Positions 35,742 to 44,426 of a stretch of DNA of 64,000 nt are shown here, one piece after another (within the stretch, counting starts at the first letter, position 1; every line of letters starts with the position of its first letter). The notes beneath the pieces are model-generated. The model saw only the letters and a list, made by a program, of their open reading frames with translations, searched no databases and was not told where the DNA came from. The stretch spans positions 62,001 to 126,000 of the forward strand of contig UQDL01000004.1 in assembly GCA_900539775.1 (NCBI GenBank), written 5' to 3'. Origin of the DNA: an uncultured Anaerotruncus sp. Its GTDB lineage: Bacteria > Bacillota > Clostridia > Oscillospirales > Acutalibacteraceae. The translations under genes were made by a program, and so were the position numbers.

Positions 35742-36446
35742 CTATTTCTTTTTGCAAACGGCAGATAAAAATTTTTGAGCAACATTTATGATTGTTTTAA
35801 AAAAAATTTCAACATCCGTTTTAAAGGAAACCTCCGCAGCGTATTTCACACGGAGCGCATTTTTATTTTTCAGCACATATTTTTCATACATTTCATCTGC
35901 ATTTTCACTGCCCACTATTTCATCAAGGTTTATGAAGGTGCATGAGCTGAAATCTGTTATACCGGGGCGAACCTTTAAAATATATTCTTCTGCACCCGTG
36001 TAAAGGCTTGTGTATTGCAGCAATTCCGGGCGAGGGCCTACGAAACTCATCTCTCCCCTTATAATATTAAAAAGATTTGCCAGCTCATCCATTTTTGTTT
36101 TTCGCAGAAATCCGCCTATTTTTGTTATGCGCGGATCATTCAGAGCCGTGGTGCCGCCGCCGATTTTATCTGCATTTTTAACCATTGTGCGAAACTTAAA
36201 AATTTTGAAAGGCTTGCCCATAAAGCCGCATCTTTCGGCTCTGTAAAACACGGGAAAGCCGCTGCCCAAAGCAACAGCCAGCGTAATAAAAAGAAGAAGC
36301 GGTGAAAGCAGCAAAACCGCAATCAAAGAAAACACAAAATCAAGCACACGCTTAACCCATCTGTTATAAATACCCTTATAGCCTGTTATTTCCTCACTTT
36401 GCGGAAGCTCGATATTTAATTTTTTCAGTTCTTCCGTGGTTTTCAT
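35742..36446 (-). CDS. Initiating phosphosugar transferase (WbaP/WecP-like, monotopic)
   Basis: This 234-residue protein has one membrane helix (about residues 27-50, RVLDFVFSLIAVLLLSPLLLFI). The small phosphoglycosyltransferase motifs follow: FYRAERCGFMGKPFKIFKFRTM, the catalytic DE in RKTKMDELANLFNIIRGEMSFVGPRPE, and VRPGITDFSS. It loads the first sugar-phosphate onto undecaprenyl phosphate and so starts each repeat unit. The start at 36446 has GGAAGG 5-9 bases upstream. It is the first gene of the 13-gene minus-strand operon and lies directly behind its promoter. Confidence 0.94.
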   Translation of the reverse strand: MKTTEELKKLNIELPQSEEITGYKGIYNRWVKRVLDFVFSLIAVLLLSPLLLFITLAVALGSGFPVFYRAERCGFMGKPFKIFKFRTMVKNADKIGGGTTALNDPRITKIGGFLRKTKMDELANLFNIIRGEMSFVGPRPELLQYTSLYTGAEEYILKVRPGITDFSSCTFINLDEIVGSENADEMYEKYVLKNKNALRVKYAAEVSFKTDVEIFFKTIINVAQKFLSAVCKKK

Positions 36447-36499
36447 AAAGGCCTTCCGTTTTACATAACACACTTTTAGTCTTAATTATATACGCCATA

Positions 36500-36528
36500 A
36501 TTATAATATATAATAAATACCTAGTCAA
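36500..36528 (-). promoter_or_regulatory. Strong promoter of the polysaccharide operon
   Basis: TTGACT (36528-36523), exactly 17 bases, TATAAT (36505-36500). It lies about 50 bases before the sugar-transferase start, and no terminator is visible until 23.35 kb. Confidence 0.88.
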
Positions 36529-36550
36529 TAATTCATTTGTAAAAAAGCAA

Positions 36551-36590
36551 GAAAAAACAGCCTGCCCGGTGAAATCCGAGCAGGCTGTTT
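36551..36590 (-). terminator. Intrinsic terminator after the gamma-carbonic-anhydrase-like gene
   Basis: ACAGCCTGC/GCAGGCTGT stem with a 14-base loop, followed on the minus strand by six T. It closes the rnf-apbE operon just before the polysaccharide promoter. The 90 bases between it and the gene stop show nothing else. Confidence 0.85.
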
Positions 36591-36683
36591 GCAAGTTTTT
36601 ATACACATTTTATCATTTGTTTAGTAAGCAGAATTGCATAACAAATCAGTATAAAGAGGGGGGGAAAAACGCAGATGTGCAAA

Positions 36684-37220
36684 TCATATGTTTTCTTTTT
36701 TTTCCAAAAGCTTTGTCTGCAAAGCAAATTCAGATGCTTTTTCCGAATAATGCACGGCATTTTGCATTATTTTTGCAGCCGCCTGCGAATCAATTGTGCC
36801 AACCGCCTTTGCAGGAACGCCGATTATAAGGGAATTATCCGGAAAATGCTTGTTTTCCGTTACAAGAGCGCCTGCACCCACCAAGCAGTTTTTGCCGATT
36901 ACCGCACCGTTCATAACCGTGGCGCTCATACCTATCAGGCTGCCGTTGCCTATTGTGCAGCCGTGCAAAACGGCATTATGCCCAACGGAAACATTATCGC
37001 CGATAACTGTGGGAAAGCCGGATGTGCAATGCACGGTGCAATTATCCTGAATATTTGAATTTTTGCCGACTGCTATTTTTTCATCATCGCCCCTGAGAAC
37101 GGCGCCGAACCAAACCGAGCTGCCCTGCCCCATTTGAACTCTGCCGATAACAGCTGCATTTTCCGCAACAAAAGCCGCACCGTTTACATCGGGCACAAAG
37201 CCCTTATAATTCATAATCAT
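36684..37220 (-). CDS. Gamma-carbonic-anhydrase-like hexapeptide protein
   Basis: The 178-residue protein folds as a left-handed beta-helix: repeated hexapeptides from VAENAAVIG to IGKNCLVGAGALVTEN, then IIGVPAKAVGTI. The three zinc His of the gamma class are present (VHCTSG and GHNAVLHGC), so it may bind metal. Family members include YrdA, PaaY and CaiE; activity is often unproven. It begins at the ATG 37220 with AAGGG upstream and sits directly after the Gx-transporter gene. Confidence 0.87.
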   Translation of the reverse strand: MIMNYKGFVPDVNGAAFVAENAAVIGRVQMGQGSSVWFGAVLRGDDEKIAVGKNSNIQDNCTVHCTSGFPTVIGDNVSVGHNAVLHGCTIGNGSLIGMSATVMNGAVIGKNCLVGAGALVTENKHFPDNSLIIGVPAKAVGTIDSQAAAKIMQNAVHYSEKASEFALQTKLLEKKENI

Positions 37221-37739
37221 CTAATCACCCTTTACCAAATCGGATTTATTGAGCCTTTTAATTAAAATTCCGCCGATTGCACCGATAACCGCACCTGTGA
37301 TTGTGCCTGCAACAAGCAAAACGGGAAGATAATAAAATGCTCCGAAATTACGCATAATGATGCTTGCAGCCGCAAGCTGACCTATATTATGAGCTGCCGC
37401 ACCGAGCACCGAAACGCCGACGGTTGAAAGCTTGAAGCACTTTTTTGAAACAGCCATTACCGCAAACGAAACAAGGCCGCCTGCCAAGCTGTAAATCATT
37501 GCGGAAATGCCGCCGAATGTAACTCCCGCAAGCACAATCCTGATAACGGAAATGAAAAATGCATCTTTGGCAGAAAGAGTATAAAGCGCCGTAAGCACTG
37601 CCAAATTTGCAAGGCCGAGCTTTATGCCCGGAACACCGAAATTGAAAGGGATAAGACTTTCAAGATAAGACAGCACAAAGGCAAGCGCAACATTCAGCCC
37701 GAAATATGCAATTTTTCGTGTTTTGCCGTTCATTTTCAT
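37221..37739 (-). CDS. Gx transporter-family membrane protein (annotated elsewhere as heptaprenyl diphosphate synthase component I)
   Basis: The 172-residue protein has about five membrane helices and the family pattern: AYFGLNVALAFVLSYLESLIPFNFGVPGIKLGLANLAVLTALY, VRIVLAGVTFGG, YSLAGGLVSFAVM and GAAAHNIGQLAAASIIM. The name heptaprenyl diphosphate synthase component I is probably misleading; members look like ECF-type substrate-binding membrane proteins. It overlaps the NusG-domain-II gene by 4 bases. In Listeria a similar NusGII/Gx pair accompanies flavin-based extracellular electron transfer, from memory. Confidence 0.85.
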   Translation of the reverse strand: MKMNGKTRKIAYFGLNVALAFVLSYLESLIPFNFGVPGIKLGLANLAVLTALYTLSAKDAFFISVIRIVLAGVTFGGISAMIYSLAGGLVSFAVMAVSKKCFKLSTVGVSVLGAAAHNIGQLAAASIIMRNFGAFYYLPVLLVAGTITGAVIGAIGGILIKRLNKSDLVKGD

Positions 37740-38119
37740 CGAGCAACACCATCCGGTTCCGAAGTCTTATTGCTGTGCACCGTTACAACAACCTTGTTTG
37801 GCAGGCAAACAATGCTGCTGCCGCTTTTTGAGATTTCTGCGTGATTAACGCAAATTTGATCCGGGCAATCCGCATATTGCATATGCACTGCGCCGTTTTG
37901 CACCGCCAAGATATTGATAACATTTCCGTTTTCGTTTTTAATTTCATATTCCGCATTTTTATCAAGAGAAAGCACAGCCTGCTTTTTTCCGTTTACGGAA
38001 ACCTCTGCATAATCACCCGAATTCGGAGCCAAATTAAAAATCAGCAGCAAAACCAAGCCTGCTGCAAGCAGAGCACAAATAACGGCAACATCGCCTTTTT
38101 TAACAATACCTTTTTTCAT
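37736..38119 (-). CDS. NusG-domain-II protein, membrane-anchored
   Basis: This 127-residue protein has one N-terminal membrane helix (about 11-31) and an extracytoplasmic NusG domain II (about residues 38-120). The domain hallmark is DCPDQICVNHAEISKSGSSIVCLPNKVVV with three Cys residues. It has no KOW domain and is not a transcription factor. It overlaps both neighbours by 4 bases (ATGA), so apbE, this gene and the Gx gene form a tightly coupled block. Confidence 0.88.
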   Translation of the reverse strand: MKKGIVKKGDVAVICALLAAGLVLLLIFNLAPNSGDYAEVSVNGKKQAVLSLDKNAEYEIKNENGNVINILAVQNGAVHMQYADCPDQICVNHAEISKSGSSIVCLPNKVVVTVHSNKTSEPDGVAR

Positions 38120-39150
38120 TTAACCAAATCCTTATATCCCGAAGAATAATAAAGAGTTCCGCTTTTATCAAGCACAACCGCCTCAACACCGGGATATGAT
38201 TCAACAAACTCAACCGCCTGAGACGGCGGCATATCAAACAGCGCCGTTGAAAGCACATCGGCAAGGGCGGTATCCTTGCATATAATGCTGACGGAGCTTG
38301 AATATTCCGGAGGCATAAGAGTTTCCGAAGAAATTATGTGGCAATAATTTTTGCCGTTAACCGTGAAATAGCGTTGATAATCGCCGCTTGTTACAACACC
38401 CGTTCCGTTTGAAACGGAAAGCACATCAATATATCCGCCTTTTGGATTTTCAACGGCAATTGAAAAAGGCTTGCCGCTGATGTTGCCCTTATTGCCGATG
38501 GTTTTGATGTTTCCACCGAGATTCAGCACAACGCTGCTCCAAATATTGTTATCCTCTATATACTTTGCGATTTTTTCGCACACAAAGCCCTTGGCTATTG
38601 CGCCGACATCAAGGCTCATTTGCGAATCTGCAAAATAAACCGTGGACTCATTTTCGTTTATAATCAAATTTTCGATATTGCAATGCCGAGCCGCAAATTC
38701 AAGACTGCTTTGGCTTGGCAAAGCCGCATTTTGCGGATCCTGAGCAGCCGCCTCAGAAGCGTTATGCCAAAGAGAAAGCACGGCACCCATTGCAACATTT
38801 ACCCTGCCGCCGGTGATTTCATAGGCTTGCTTACCCCACAGCAGCAATTCAATAATATCCTTATCTGCCTTAACGGGAGCCGCTGCCGCATTATCGTTTA
38901 TAAATTTAAGGTTGGCAAGATCATCATAATCTTTATATATATCAAAAAGCCGGGAATATCGCAAAAGCTCATTATAAACGGAATCAAAATGGCTGTTAAA
39001 AGACTCCTGCGAGGAATCGACGGCAGAGATTGAAGATGCCGTATCAAAAAGATCAAGCACATCTTTTTTATATGTTTCCCTGCCGGAGCTGCAAGAGGAA
39101 AGGGAAAGAACAAGCAAAACAGAAATGAAAAAAGCAATTATTTTTTTCAT
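38116..39150 (-). CDS. apbE: FAD:protein FMN transferase (lipoprotein)
   Basis: ApbE (344 residues) covalently attaches FMN to a Thr in target proteins, including RnfD and RnfG. The N-terminus is a lipoprotein signal (FFISVLLVLSLSSC), so the enzyme works outside the membrane. The family motifs LDVGAIAKGFVCEKIA, VVLNLGGNIKTIGNK and NGTGVVTSGDYQRYF are clear, and Asp/Thr residues of the Mg site lie in the late DTALADVLSTALF segment. It follows rnfB after a 72-base gap with a hairpin, which makes it part of the rnf operon. Confidence 0.95.
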   Translation of the reverse strand: MKKIIAFFISVLLVLSLSSCSSGRETYKKDVLDLFDTASSISAVDSSQESFNSHFDSVYNELLRYSRLFDIYKDYDDLANLKFINDNAAAAPVKADKDIIELLLWGKQAYEITGGRVNVAMGAVLSLWHNASEAAAQDPQNAALPSQSSLEFAARHCNIENLIINENESTVYFADSQMSLDVGAIAKGFVCEKIAKYIEDNNIWSSVVLNLGGNIKTIGNKGNISGKPFSIAVENPKGGYIDVLSVSNGTGVVTSGDYQRYFTVNGKNYCHIISSETLMPPEYSSSVSIICKDTALADVLSTALFDMPPSQAVEFVESYPGVEAVVLDKSGTLYYSSGYKDLVK

Positions 39151-39183
39151 AATTTACCTCCCTTTTCAGCCATAAAATCACAC

Positions 39184-39214
39184 GCTGCGGAACGGGATAA
39201 AACCGAACCGCAGC
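39184..39214 (-). promoter_or_regulatory. Intergenic hairpin between rnfB and apbE
   Basis: A GCTGCGG/CCGCAGC outer stem with an inner CGG/CCG pair lies between the two genes. On the minus strand no T tract follows. It may reduce or stabilise transcription into apbE. Confidence 0.5.
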
Positions 39215-39222
39215 TTTTTAAA

Positions 39223-40023
39223 TCAATTATATTTTCTGATAACCTTTGACGGGCATTTTTCCGCACACACGCCGCATGCGATGCATTTATCATAATCAAT
39301 ATGGGCAACATTATCCGTTACAGTTATTGCGCCTACCGGGCAATTTCTTTCGCAAATGCCGCAACCGATGCAACCGGCCTGGCAATTTTGCTTAACCGCT
39401 TTGCCTTTTTGGCGGTTATTGCACTGAACACGATAAACGGAATCATATGGCACGATTTCGATAAGCTTTTGCGGGCAGGCTTTAACACATTTGCCGCAGG
39501 CAACGCACAAATCGGATTCAACAACAGCCTTGCCGTTTATGATTCTGATGGCTTTACTGTCGCACACATCGGCACAGCTGCCATATCCCATGCAGCCGTA
39601 AAAGCAAGACATATTGCCCCTGCCGAGAGCAAGCTTAACGGCGGTGCAGGAGCCGGTGCCGTAATAATTAAATGTTTGTGTGCGTTTATCATCTGTGCCC
39701 GAGCAGCGCACAAAAGCAGTTTTACGCACAAATTCGCCTGCATCAACGCCCATAATTTTGCCTATTGCCTCTGCTCCGCTTTTTCCGGCGGAGGGGCAGG
39801 CATTTACCGGAGCCTCACCATTTGCAATTGCCTTTGCAAGCGCATCACAGCCCGCATAGCCGCAGGCGCCGCAGTTATTGCCGGCAAGGCATTCACGCAC
39901 GGCGATTTCTTTTTCATCCACTTCAACATGAAAAGCCTTTTCGGCAACGCTGAGCACAATTGCAATAACAAGGCCTACTGCCGCAACAACGGCAGTTGCA
40001 ATAAGAATATTACTTAAACTCAC
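39223..40023 (-). CDS. rnfB: Rnf complex subunit RnfB (Fe-S electron entry subunit)
   Basis: RnfB (266 residues) has an N-terminal membrane helix (about 6-28), then the [4Fe-4S] domain NNCGACGYAGCDALAKAIANGEAP with a following CPS. After it come ferredoxin motifs: CVACGKCVKACP, CIGCGICERNCP and CIACGVCAEKCP. It is the ferredoxin-facing subunit of the complex that oxidises ferredoxin with NAD+ and pumps Na+ or H+. It is the last rnf gene in the order C-D-G-E-A-B, the usual order in Firmicutes. Confidence 0.97.
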   Translation of the reverse strand: MSLSNILIATAVVAAVGLVIAIVLSVAEKAFHVEVDEKEIAVRECLAGNNCGACGYAGCDALAKAIANGEAPVNACPSAGKSGAEAIGKIMGVDAGEFVRKTAFVRCSGTDDKRTQTFNYYGTGSCTAVKLALGRGNMSCFYGCMGYGSCADVCDSKAIRIINGKAVVESDLCVACGKCVKACPQKLIEIVPYDSVYRVQCNNRQKGKAVKQNCQAGCIGCGICERNCPVGAITVTDNVAHIDYDKCIACGVCAEKCPSKVIRKYN

Positions 40024-40035
40024 AACCGCACCCCC

Positions 40036-40614
40036 TTATTTAAGCGAACCGAAGCCGTAAAAGGCTATTGCCATAAGGCAGGCAGTAAGAAGCACGGACG
40101 GCGTGCCCTTGAAAGCCTTCGGAAAATCATTATTTTCTGTTTTTTCACGAATGCCCGCAAGAATGATAATGGCAAGCGCAAAGCCGCAAGCCGTGCCGAA
40201 GCCGGTTAAAACGGATTTGATAAAATTGTTGCCATCCTGCACATTGGTGAGAGCAACGCCGAGAACGGCGCAGTTTGTTGTTATAAGCGGCAAATAAACG
40301 CCGAGAGCCTGATGAAGCTTTGGAACGAATTTTTTAAGAAACATTTCGATAAATTGCACTATTGCCGCAATAACCAAAATGAAAACTATTGTTTTAAGAT
40401 AGGTGAGACCGAATTTTTCGATTATGCCGGTATAAAGCAAATTGGTTACGGCACTTGAAATGGTGATAACAAAAATAACCGCACCACCCATGCCGGCAGC
40501 CGTTTTAACATTGCGTGAAACGCCGAGAAACGGGCAAATACCAAGGAACTGGCTAAGAACGACATTGTTGATAAGCGCTGTTGAAATCAACACAAGAAAC
40601 ATGGTTTTAAGCAT
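40036..40614 (-). CDS. rnfA: Rnf complex membrane subunit RnfA
   Basis: This 192-residue protein has six membrane helices and the family signatures LINNVVLSQFLGICPFLGVSRNVKTAAGMG and YLPLITTNCAVLGVALTNV. The two Cys-containing half-helices (GICPFLG and TTNCAVLG) bind the membrane [2Fe-2S] cluster with RnfE. It overlaps rnfE by 8 bases. Confidence 0.97.
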   Translation of the reverse strand: MLKTMFLVLISTALINNVVLSQFLGICPFLGVSRNVKTAAGMGGAVIFVITISSAVTNLLYTGIIEKFGLTYLKTIVFILVIAAIVQFIEMFLKKFVPKLHQALGVYLPLITTNCAVLGVALTNVQDGNNFIKSVLTGFGTACGFALAIIILAGIREKTENNDFPKAFKGTPSVLLTACLMAIAFYGFGSLK

Positions 40615-41293
40615 CCTTTTCTACCTCCGTTTCTCCGTTGCAGGAAAGCGAGCAATGCGAGCAATCGCCCGTGCAGGCATCCTGCTTAACATGGCGATTT
40701 GCGCCCTTTAAGCCAAGCTTGTTTTGAATTGCACACAAGAATGCAAGCACAAGAAAAGCACCGGGTGCAAGCACAAAGATTGACACACCCTCATAGCTTT
40801 GCGGCAAAATTCTTGCGCCGAAAATCGTGCCGGAGCCGATAAGCTCACGCACCATTCCGATTGAGGTGAGGCCGATTGTGAAGCCGAGACCCATTCCGAT
40901 GCCGTCAAACATAGAGGGGATAATTTTATTTTTGGAAGCATAACTTTCTGCTCTGCCCAAGATGATGCAGTTTACAACAATAAGCGGAATATAAATTCCG
41001 AGAGAGTCATAAAGCGGAGTTACATAGGCATGCAAAAGCATTTCAACTATGGTTACGAAAGAAGCAACAATAACGATATATGCCGGCATACGAACTCCAT
41101 CCGGAATAACCTTGCGCAATGCAGAAATCATCATATTGCTCATAATAAGAACAACCGTGGTGGCAAGGCCCATGCCTGCACCGTTGAGCGCAGAAGTGGT
41201 TACCGCCAAGGTGGGGCACATACCGAGCATCAGCACAAAGGTGGGATTTTCGGTGATTATGCCGTTTTTAAGCCTTTCAAGATTTTTATTCAA
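40607..41293 (-). CDS. rnfE: Rnf complex membrane subunit RnfE
   Basis: A 228-residue homologue of RnfA/NqrD with six helices: the GMCPTLAVTTSALNGAGMG and YIPLIVVNCIILGRAESYASKNK motifs. It supplies the second Cys pair of the intramembrane cluster. The C-terminal 30 residues are Cys/His-rich (KQDACTGDCSHCSLSCNGETEVEKDA), an extension I do not recall from the basic family and which may bind metal. Confidence 0.96.
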   Translation of the reverse strand: MNKNLERLKNGIITENPTFVLMLGMCPTLAVTTSALNGAGMGLATTVVLIMSNMMISALRKVIPDGVRMPAYIVIVASFVTIVEMLLHAYVTPLYDSLGIYIPLIVVNCIILGRAESYASKNKIIPSMFDGIGMGLGFTIGLTSIGMVRELIGSGTIFGARILPQSYEGVSIFVLAPGAFLVLAFLCAIQNKLGLKGANRHVKQDACTGDCSHCSLSCNGETEVEKDA

Positions 41294-41296
41294 AGC

Positions 41297-41923
41297 TTAT
41301 CCCTCCTTCAATGCTAAATTATAAAATGCAAGAGCACTGTTTACCGCTTCGGTAACGGCATTTGTTGTTATTGTTGCGCCGCTGATAGCATCTATCTGCG
41401 TTTCACCCGAAGCGCCGCCGCCCTTAACATATTCAAGCTTTGTTGCCGATTTTCCTGCAAACTGAGCGGCAAATTCATCCTCGGTGCACTTTGCGCCGAG
41501 GCCTGCCGTTTCGCTGTTTGAAAGCACGGAAAAGCCTGTGATTTGATTTGTTTTATAAGATATGCCAACCGCAACTTTAATATCGCCGCCGTAACCGCTT
41601 GGAGATGTGGCAGACATTACGCAACCGATTTTATCGCCTGCTTCATCATAAGCAAAATAAAGATCATCCACACTGCATTTTGAAAGGCCTTCCGCACCAA
41701 GAATATCGGAGGCTTCATCAAGCAATATTTGCTTGTTTTCCGGTTCTTCAAATGTTGCATTTGGAAGCACGGTATTATATGCATCCATTTTTGCCTTTTG
41801 CTCTGCCTTGGCGATAGGCTCTTTTGTGATTTCGTTTACGCCCGAAAGCGCAAGCCCTGCCACAAGAGTTATAAGCAAAAGTGCAAGGCAATTTTTAAGC
41901 ACCTTTGATTTTGATTTAGCCAT
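41297..41923 (-). CDS. rnfG: Rnf complex FMN-binding subunit RnfG
   Basis: RnfG (208 residues) has one N-terminal helix (about 9-29) and an FMN-binding domain outside the membrane. The covalent FMN site is the Thr in DAISGATITTNAV near residue 185, the motif recognised by ApbE. GYGGDIKVAVGI and GLGAKCTEDEFAAQFAG are family-typical. It starts 2 bases from the rnfD stop. Confidence 0.96.
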   Translation of the reverse strand: MAKSKSKVLKNCLALLLITLVAGLALSGVNEITKEPIAKAEQKAKMDAYNTVLPNATFEEPENKQILLDEASDILGAEGLSKCSVDDLYFAYDEAGDKIGCVMSATSPSGYGGDIKVAVGISYKTNQITGFSVLSNSETAGLGAKCTEDEFAAQFAGKSATKLEYVKGGGASGETQIDAISGATITTNAVTEAVNSALAFYNLALKEG

Positions 41924-41925
41924 GC

Positions 41926-42867
41926 TTACACCTCTTCTTTCTTGCGCACGCCGAACGGCTTCGGCACGGAGATTTTTTCAATGAGCGGCACAGCCAAGTT
42001 GCTGATAACAATTGCATAGGAAACGCCCTCTGCGCTTGAGCCGAGAATTCTGAACACTGCCGTTAAAAAGCCCATAAGCACGGCATAAATTATTTGGCCG
42101 CCTTTTGTGATGGGGCTTGTTGTGTAATCCGTTGCCATAAAGAACGCACCTGCCATAAGGCCGCCGGTGAGAAGCTCTGCAACAATAAATTGCCAATCGG
42201 GAACGCTGCCGCCTTTTACCCAAGCAAAAATAAAGATAAACAATGCCGTTGAGCCGATATAGAATGCGGGGATTCTGATTGAAATAACCTTTTTGATAAG
42301 CAAATAAGCCCCGCCCAAAAGAATCAAAAAGCAAGAAACCTCGCCGATGCAGCCCGTTTTCACACCTAAAAACGCATCCGCCAAATCAATGCTGCCGCCG
42401 CTTTTAAGAACTGCAAGCGGAGTTGCCGAAGACACACCGTCTGCCGTTGAAAAATCCGTCATCCTTGAGGCAAAAGAGATCAGCAAAAAACATCTTGCGG
42501 CAAGCGCCGGGTTCATGATATTTTGACCTATTCCGCCAAACAGCATTTTAACAACGATTATTGCAAAAACACCGCCGATGGCAGGCACCCACCACGCCAC
42601 CTGCGGAGGCATATTGAGCGCAATTATAAGGCCCGTTACCACTGCGCTTAAATCAAACACGGTGATGGGCTTTTTTGTGATAAGCTCAAAAACGAGCTCA
42701 GAAATAACGCAGCTTGCAACTGCGGAAATTATAACAAACAAGGAATTTATGCCGAAATGAAAAACGCCGTAAGCGAGCGTTGGCACAAGAGCAATACACA
42801 CTTCCAACATTATTTTGGAGGTGGAACTTTTATCCCTTACATGCGGTGAAACCGAAACATTATACAT
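41926..42867 (-). CDS. rnfD: Rnf complex membrane subunit RnfD
   Basis: RnfD (313 residues) has about nine to ten helices and resembles NqrB. Markers are SPHVRDKSSTSKIM at the start, GGIGQNIMNPALAARCFLLISF, and MATDYTTSPITKGGQIIY, where the FMN-bearing Thr lies. It forms part of the ion-translocating core. It follows rnfC by 16 bases. Confidence 0.96.
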   Translation of the reverse strand: MYNVSVSPHVRDKSSTSKIMLEVCIALVPTLAYGVFHFGINSLFVIISAVASCVISELVFELITKKPITVFDLSAVVTGLIIALNMPPQVAWWVPAIGGVFAIIVVKMLFGGIGQNIMNPALAARCFLLISFASRMTDFSTADGVSSATPLAVLKSGGSIDLADAFLGVKTGCIGEVSCFLILLGGAYLLIKKVISIRIPAFYIGSTALFIFIFAWVKGGSVPDWQFIVAELLTGGLMAGAFFMATDYTTSPITKGGQIIYAVLMGFLTAVFRILGSSAEGVSYAIVISNLAVPLIEKISVPKPFGVRKKEEV

Positions 42868-42883
42868 AAAACAACTTTCCTCC

Positions 42884-44212
42884 TTACTTAGCTTGCTTGC
42901 GAGCCCTTACATTTGCCTTTGCAAGCTTGAAGGACTGAGTGAGCGGCCTTTTTGCCGGGCACACATAGGTGCAGCAGCCGCATTCAATACATTCCATGCC
43001 GCCGAGCTTTTCATATTGCTCATAATCCTCCGCCTTAACGGAAGCTGCCATAAGCTGCGGCACAAGATTTTCCGGGCAGGCGTTGACGCACCTGCCGCAA
43101 TGGATACAAGCGGTGGTTTTCATTTTAACAACATCATCGCTTGTGAGAGCAAGCACGGAAGAAAATGTTTTAGTTACGGGAAAATCAAGATTGGGAACGG
43201 CAAAGCCCATCATGGGGCCGCCGCAAATGATTTTTTCGGTGCTTTCTTTAAGACCGCCGCATTGCTCCACCAAGAACGATGCCGGCGTTCCGAGCAGCAC
43301 ATCTATGTTGCCGGGCTGATTGGCACCGTCGCCCGTTATTGTTACAACCCTGTGAATTAAGGGCTTGCTTGCGCAAACGGCCTCATAAATTGCATAAGCA
43401 GTGGCAATATTAAGCACAATCACGCCGGCATCGGCAGGCAGAGTGTGCGAATTGATTTTTCTGCCCGTTACGCTTGCGATAAGGCGGCGCTCACCGCCCT
43501 GCGGATATTTTGTTTTAAGCGGCATAACGCTGATTTTTTCAAGCTCCTTGCACTGAGCTTCAAATTTCTTTATTGCGGACGGCTTATTATCCTCTATCGC
43601 AACAACGGCCTTTGCTTTTTTAAACAGGCGAAGCGCAAGTGAAATACCGGTAATTATATTACCAGCACGCTCTGTCATAAGGCGATAATCCGATGTTAAA
43701 TACGGCTCACATTCTGCGCCGTTGATAACAAGATAATCAATATCTTCCGCATTTTTAGGTGAAAGCTTAACTCCCGTTGGGAAGCCTGCACCGCCCATGC
43801 CTACAATTCCGCATTGCTTAACGATTTCAACGATTTCCTCGTTTGAAATACTGTTTGGATCTCTGATTTCGCCATAGCCGGGTGCACACTCGTTTTCAAA
43901 ATCATTTTGCACGATTATGCATTTGCTGATTGAGCCCGTTACCGTTTGGCGATCCTCAATCATTTTTACCTTGCCCGAAACAGAACTGAAAATCGGGCTT
44001 GATATAAACGAAGCCGCCTCGCCGATTTTCATTCCCACAAGCACACGATCACCGATTTTAACGGTGGGCACGGCAGGTGCGCCTATATGCTGGCTCATGG
44101 GAAACACCATTTCGGGAGCAGCTTCTATTTTTCTTATTTTTTCATTTTCGGAAAATGACTTTCCCTCAAAGGGATGCACTCCCGATTTAAAAGGTACCCT
44201 CTTCATAAGCAT
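42884..44212 (-). CDS. rnfC: Rnf complex peripheral subunit RnfC (NADH-binding)
   Basis: RnfC (442 residues) is the cytoplasmic NAD+-reducing subunit. It has the flavin/NADH domain (IVGMGGAGFPTGVKLSP, YLVINGAECEPYLTSDYRLM), an SLBB-like region, and two ferredoxin clusters near the C-terminus (CIHCGRCVNACP and CIECGCCTYVCP). Two ATG codons six bases apart could be the start; both lie behind AAAGGAG. It is the first gene of an rnfCDGEAB-apbE-NusGII-Gx-gammaCA operon of ten genes. Confidence 0.96.
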   Translation of the reverse strand: MLMKRVPFKSGVHPFEGKSFSENEKIRKIEAAPEMVFPMSQHIGAPAVPTVKIGDRVLVGMKIGEAASFISSPIFSSVSGKVKMIEDRQTVTGSISKCIIVQNDFENECAPGYGEIRDPNSISNEEIVEIVKQCGIVGMGGAGFPTGVKLSPKNAEDIDYLVINGAECEPYLTSDYRLMTERAGNIITGISLALRLFKKAKAVVAIEDNKPSAIKKFEAQCKELEKISVMPLKTKYPQGGERRLIASVTGRKINSHTLPADAGVIVLNIATAYAIYEAVCASKPLIHRVVTITGDGANQPGNIDVLLGTPASFLVEQCGGLKESTEKIICGGPMMGFAVPNLDFPVTKTFSSVLALTSDDVVKMKTTACIHCGRCVNACPENLVPQLMAASVKAEDYEQYEKLGGMECIECGCCTYVCPAKRPLTQSFKLAKANVRARKQAK

Positions 44213-44230
44213 AACTCTCCTTTAACCATA

Positions 44231-44259
44231 ATCTTATCATAATTTCAACGGTTTTTCAA
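44231..44259 (-). promoter_or_regulatory. Likely promoter of the rnf operon
   Basis: TTGAAA (44259-44254), 17-base spacer, TAAGAT (44236-44231), about 20 bases before the rnfC start. Further upstream a TTTTGCCAAAAC/GTTTTGGCAA hairpin lies at about 44344-44368, next to the terminator of the lipoprotein gene. Confidence 0.5.
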
Positions 44260-44366
44260 TAGGCAATGGACTTGGCACAAGCCTGCAGGGCGCAAAAGAA
44301 AGCAATTCACCAAAGCCGTTGTGTTGCCGTTCTGCCGCAGTATTTTGCCAAAACACCGTTTTGGCA

Positions 44367-44400
44367 ATAAAAAAACGGCAATGGCAAAAAGCCGTTGCCG
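44367..44400 (-). terminator. Intrinsic terminator of the His-tailed lipoprotein gene
   Basis: GGCAACGGC/GCCATTGCC stem with a five-T loop, followed by GTTTTTTT on the minus strand. A second perfect hairpin follows immediately. Confidence 0.8.
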
Positions 44401-44426
44401 CTGTTTTTAATGTTTTATCGGTTTGT

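Noticed and set aside
39301..40017. A 238-codon plus-strand frame opposite rnfB
   Set aside because: It is the antisense shadow of rnfB. Its translation is rich in Ala, Cys and Asn without any domain, and rnfB is certain.
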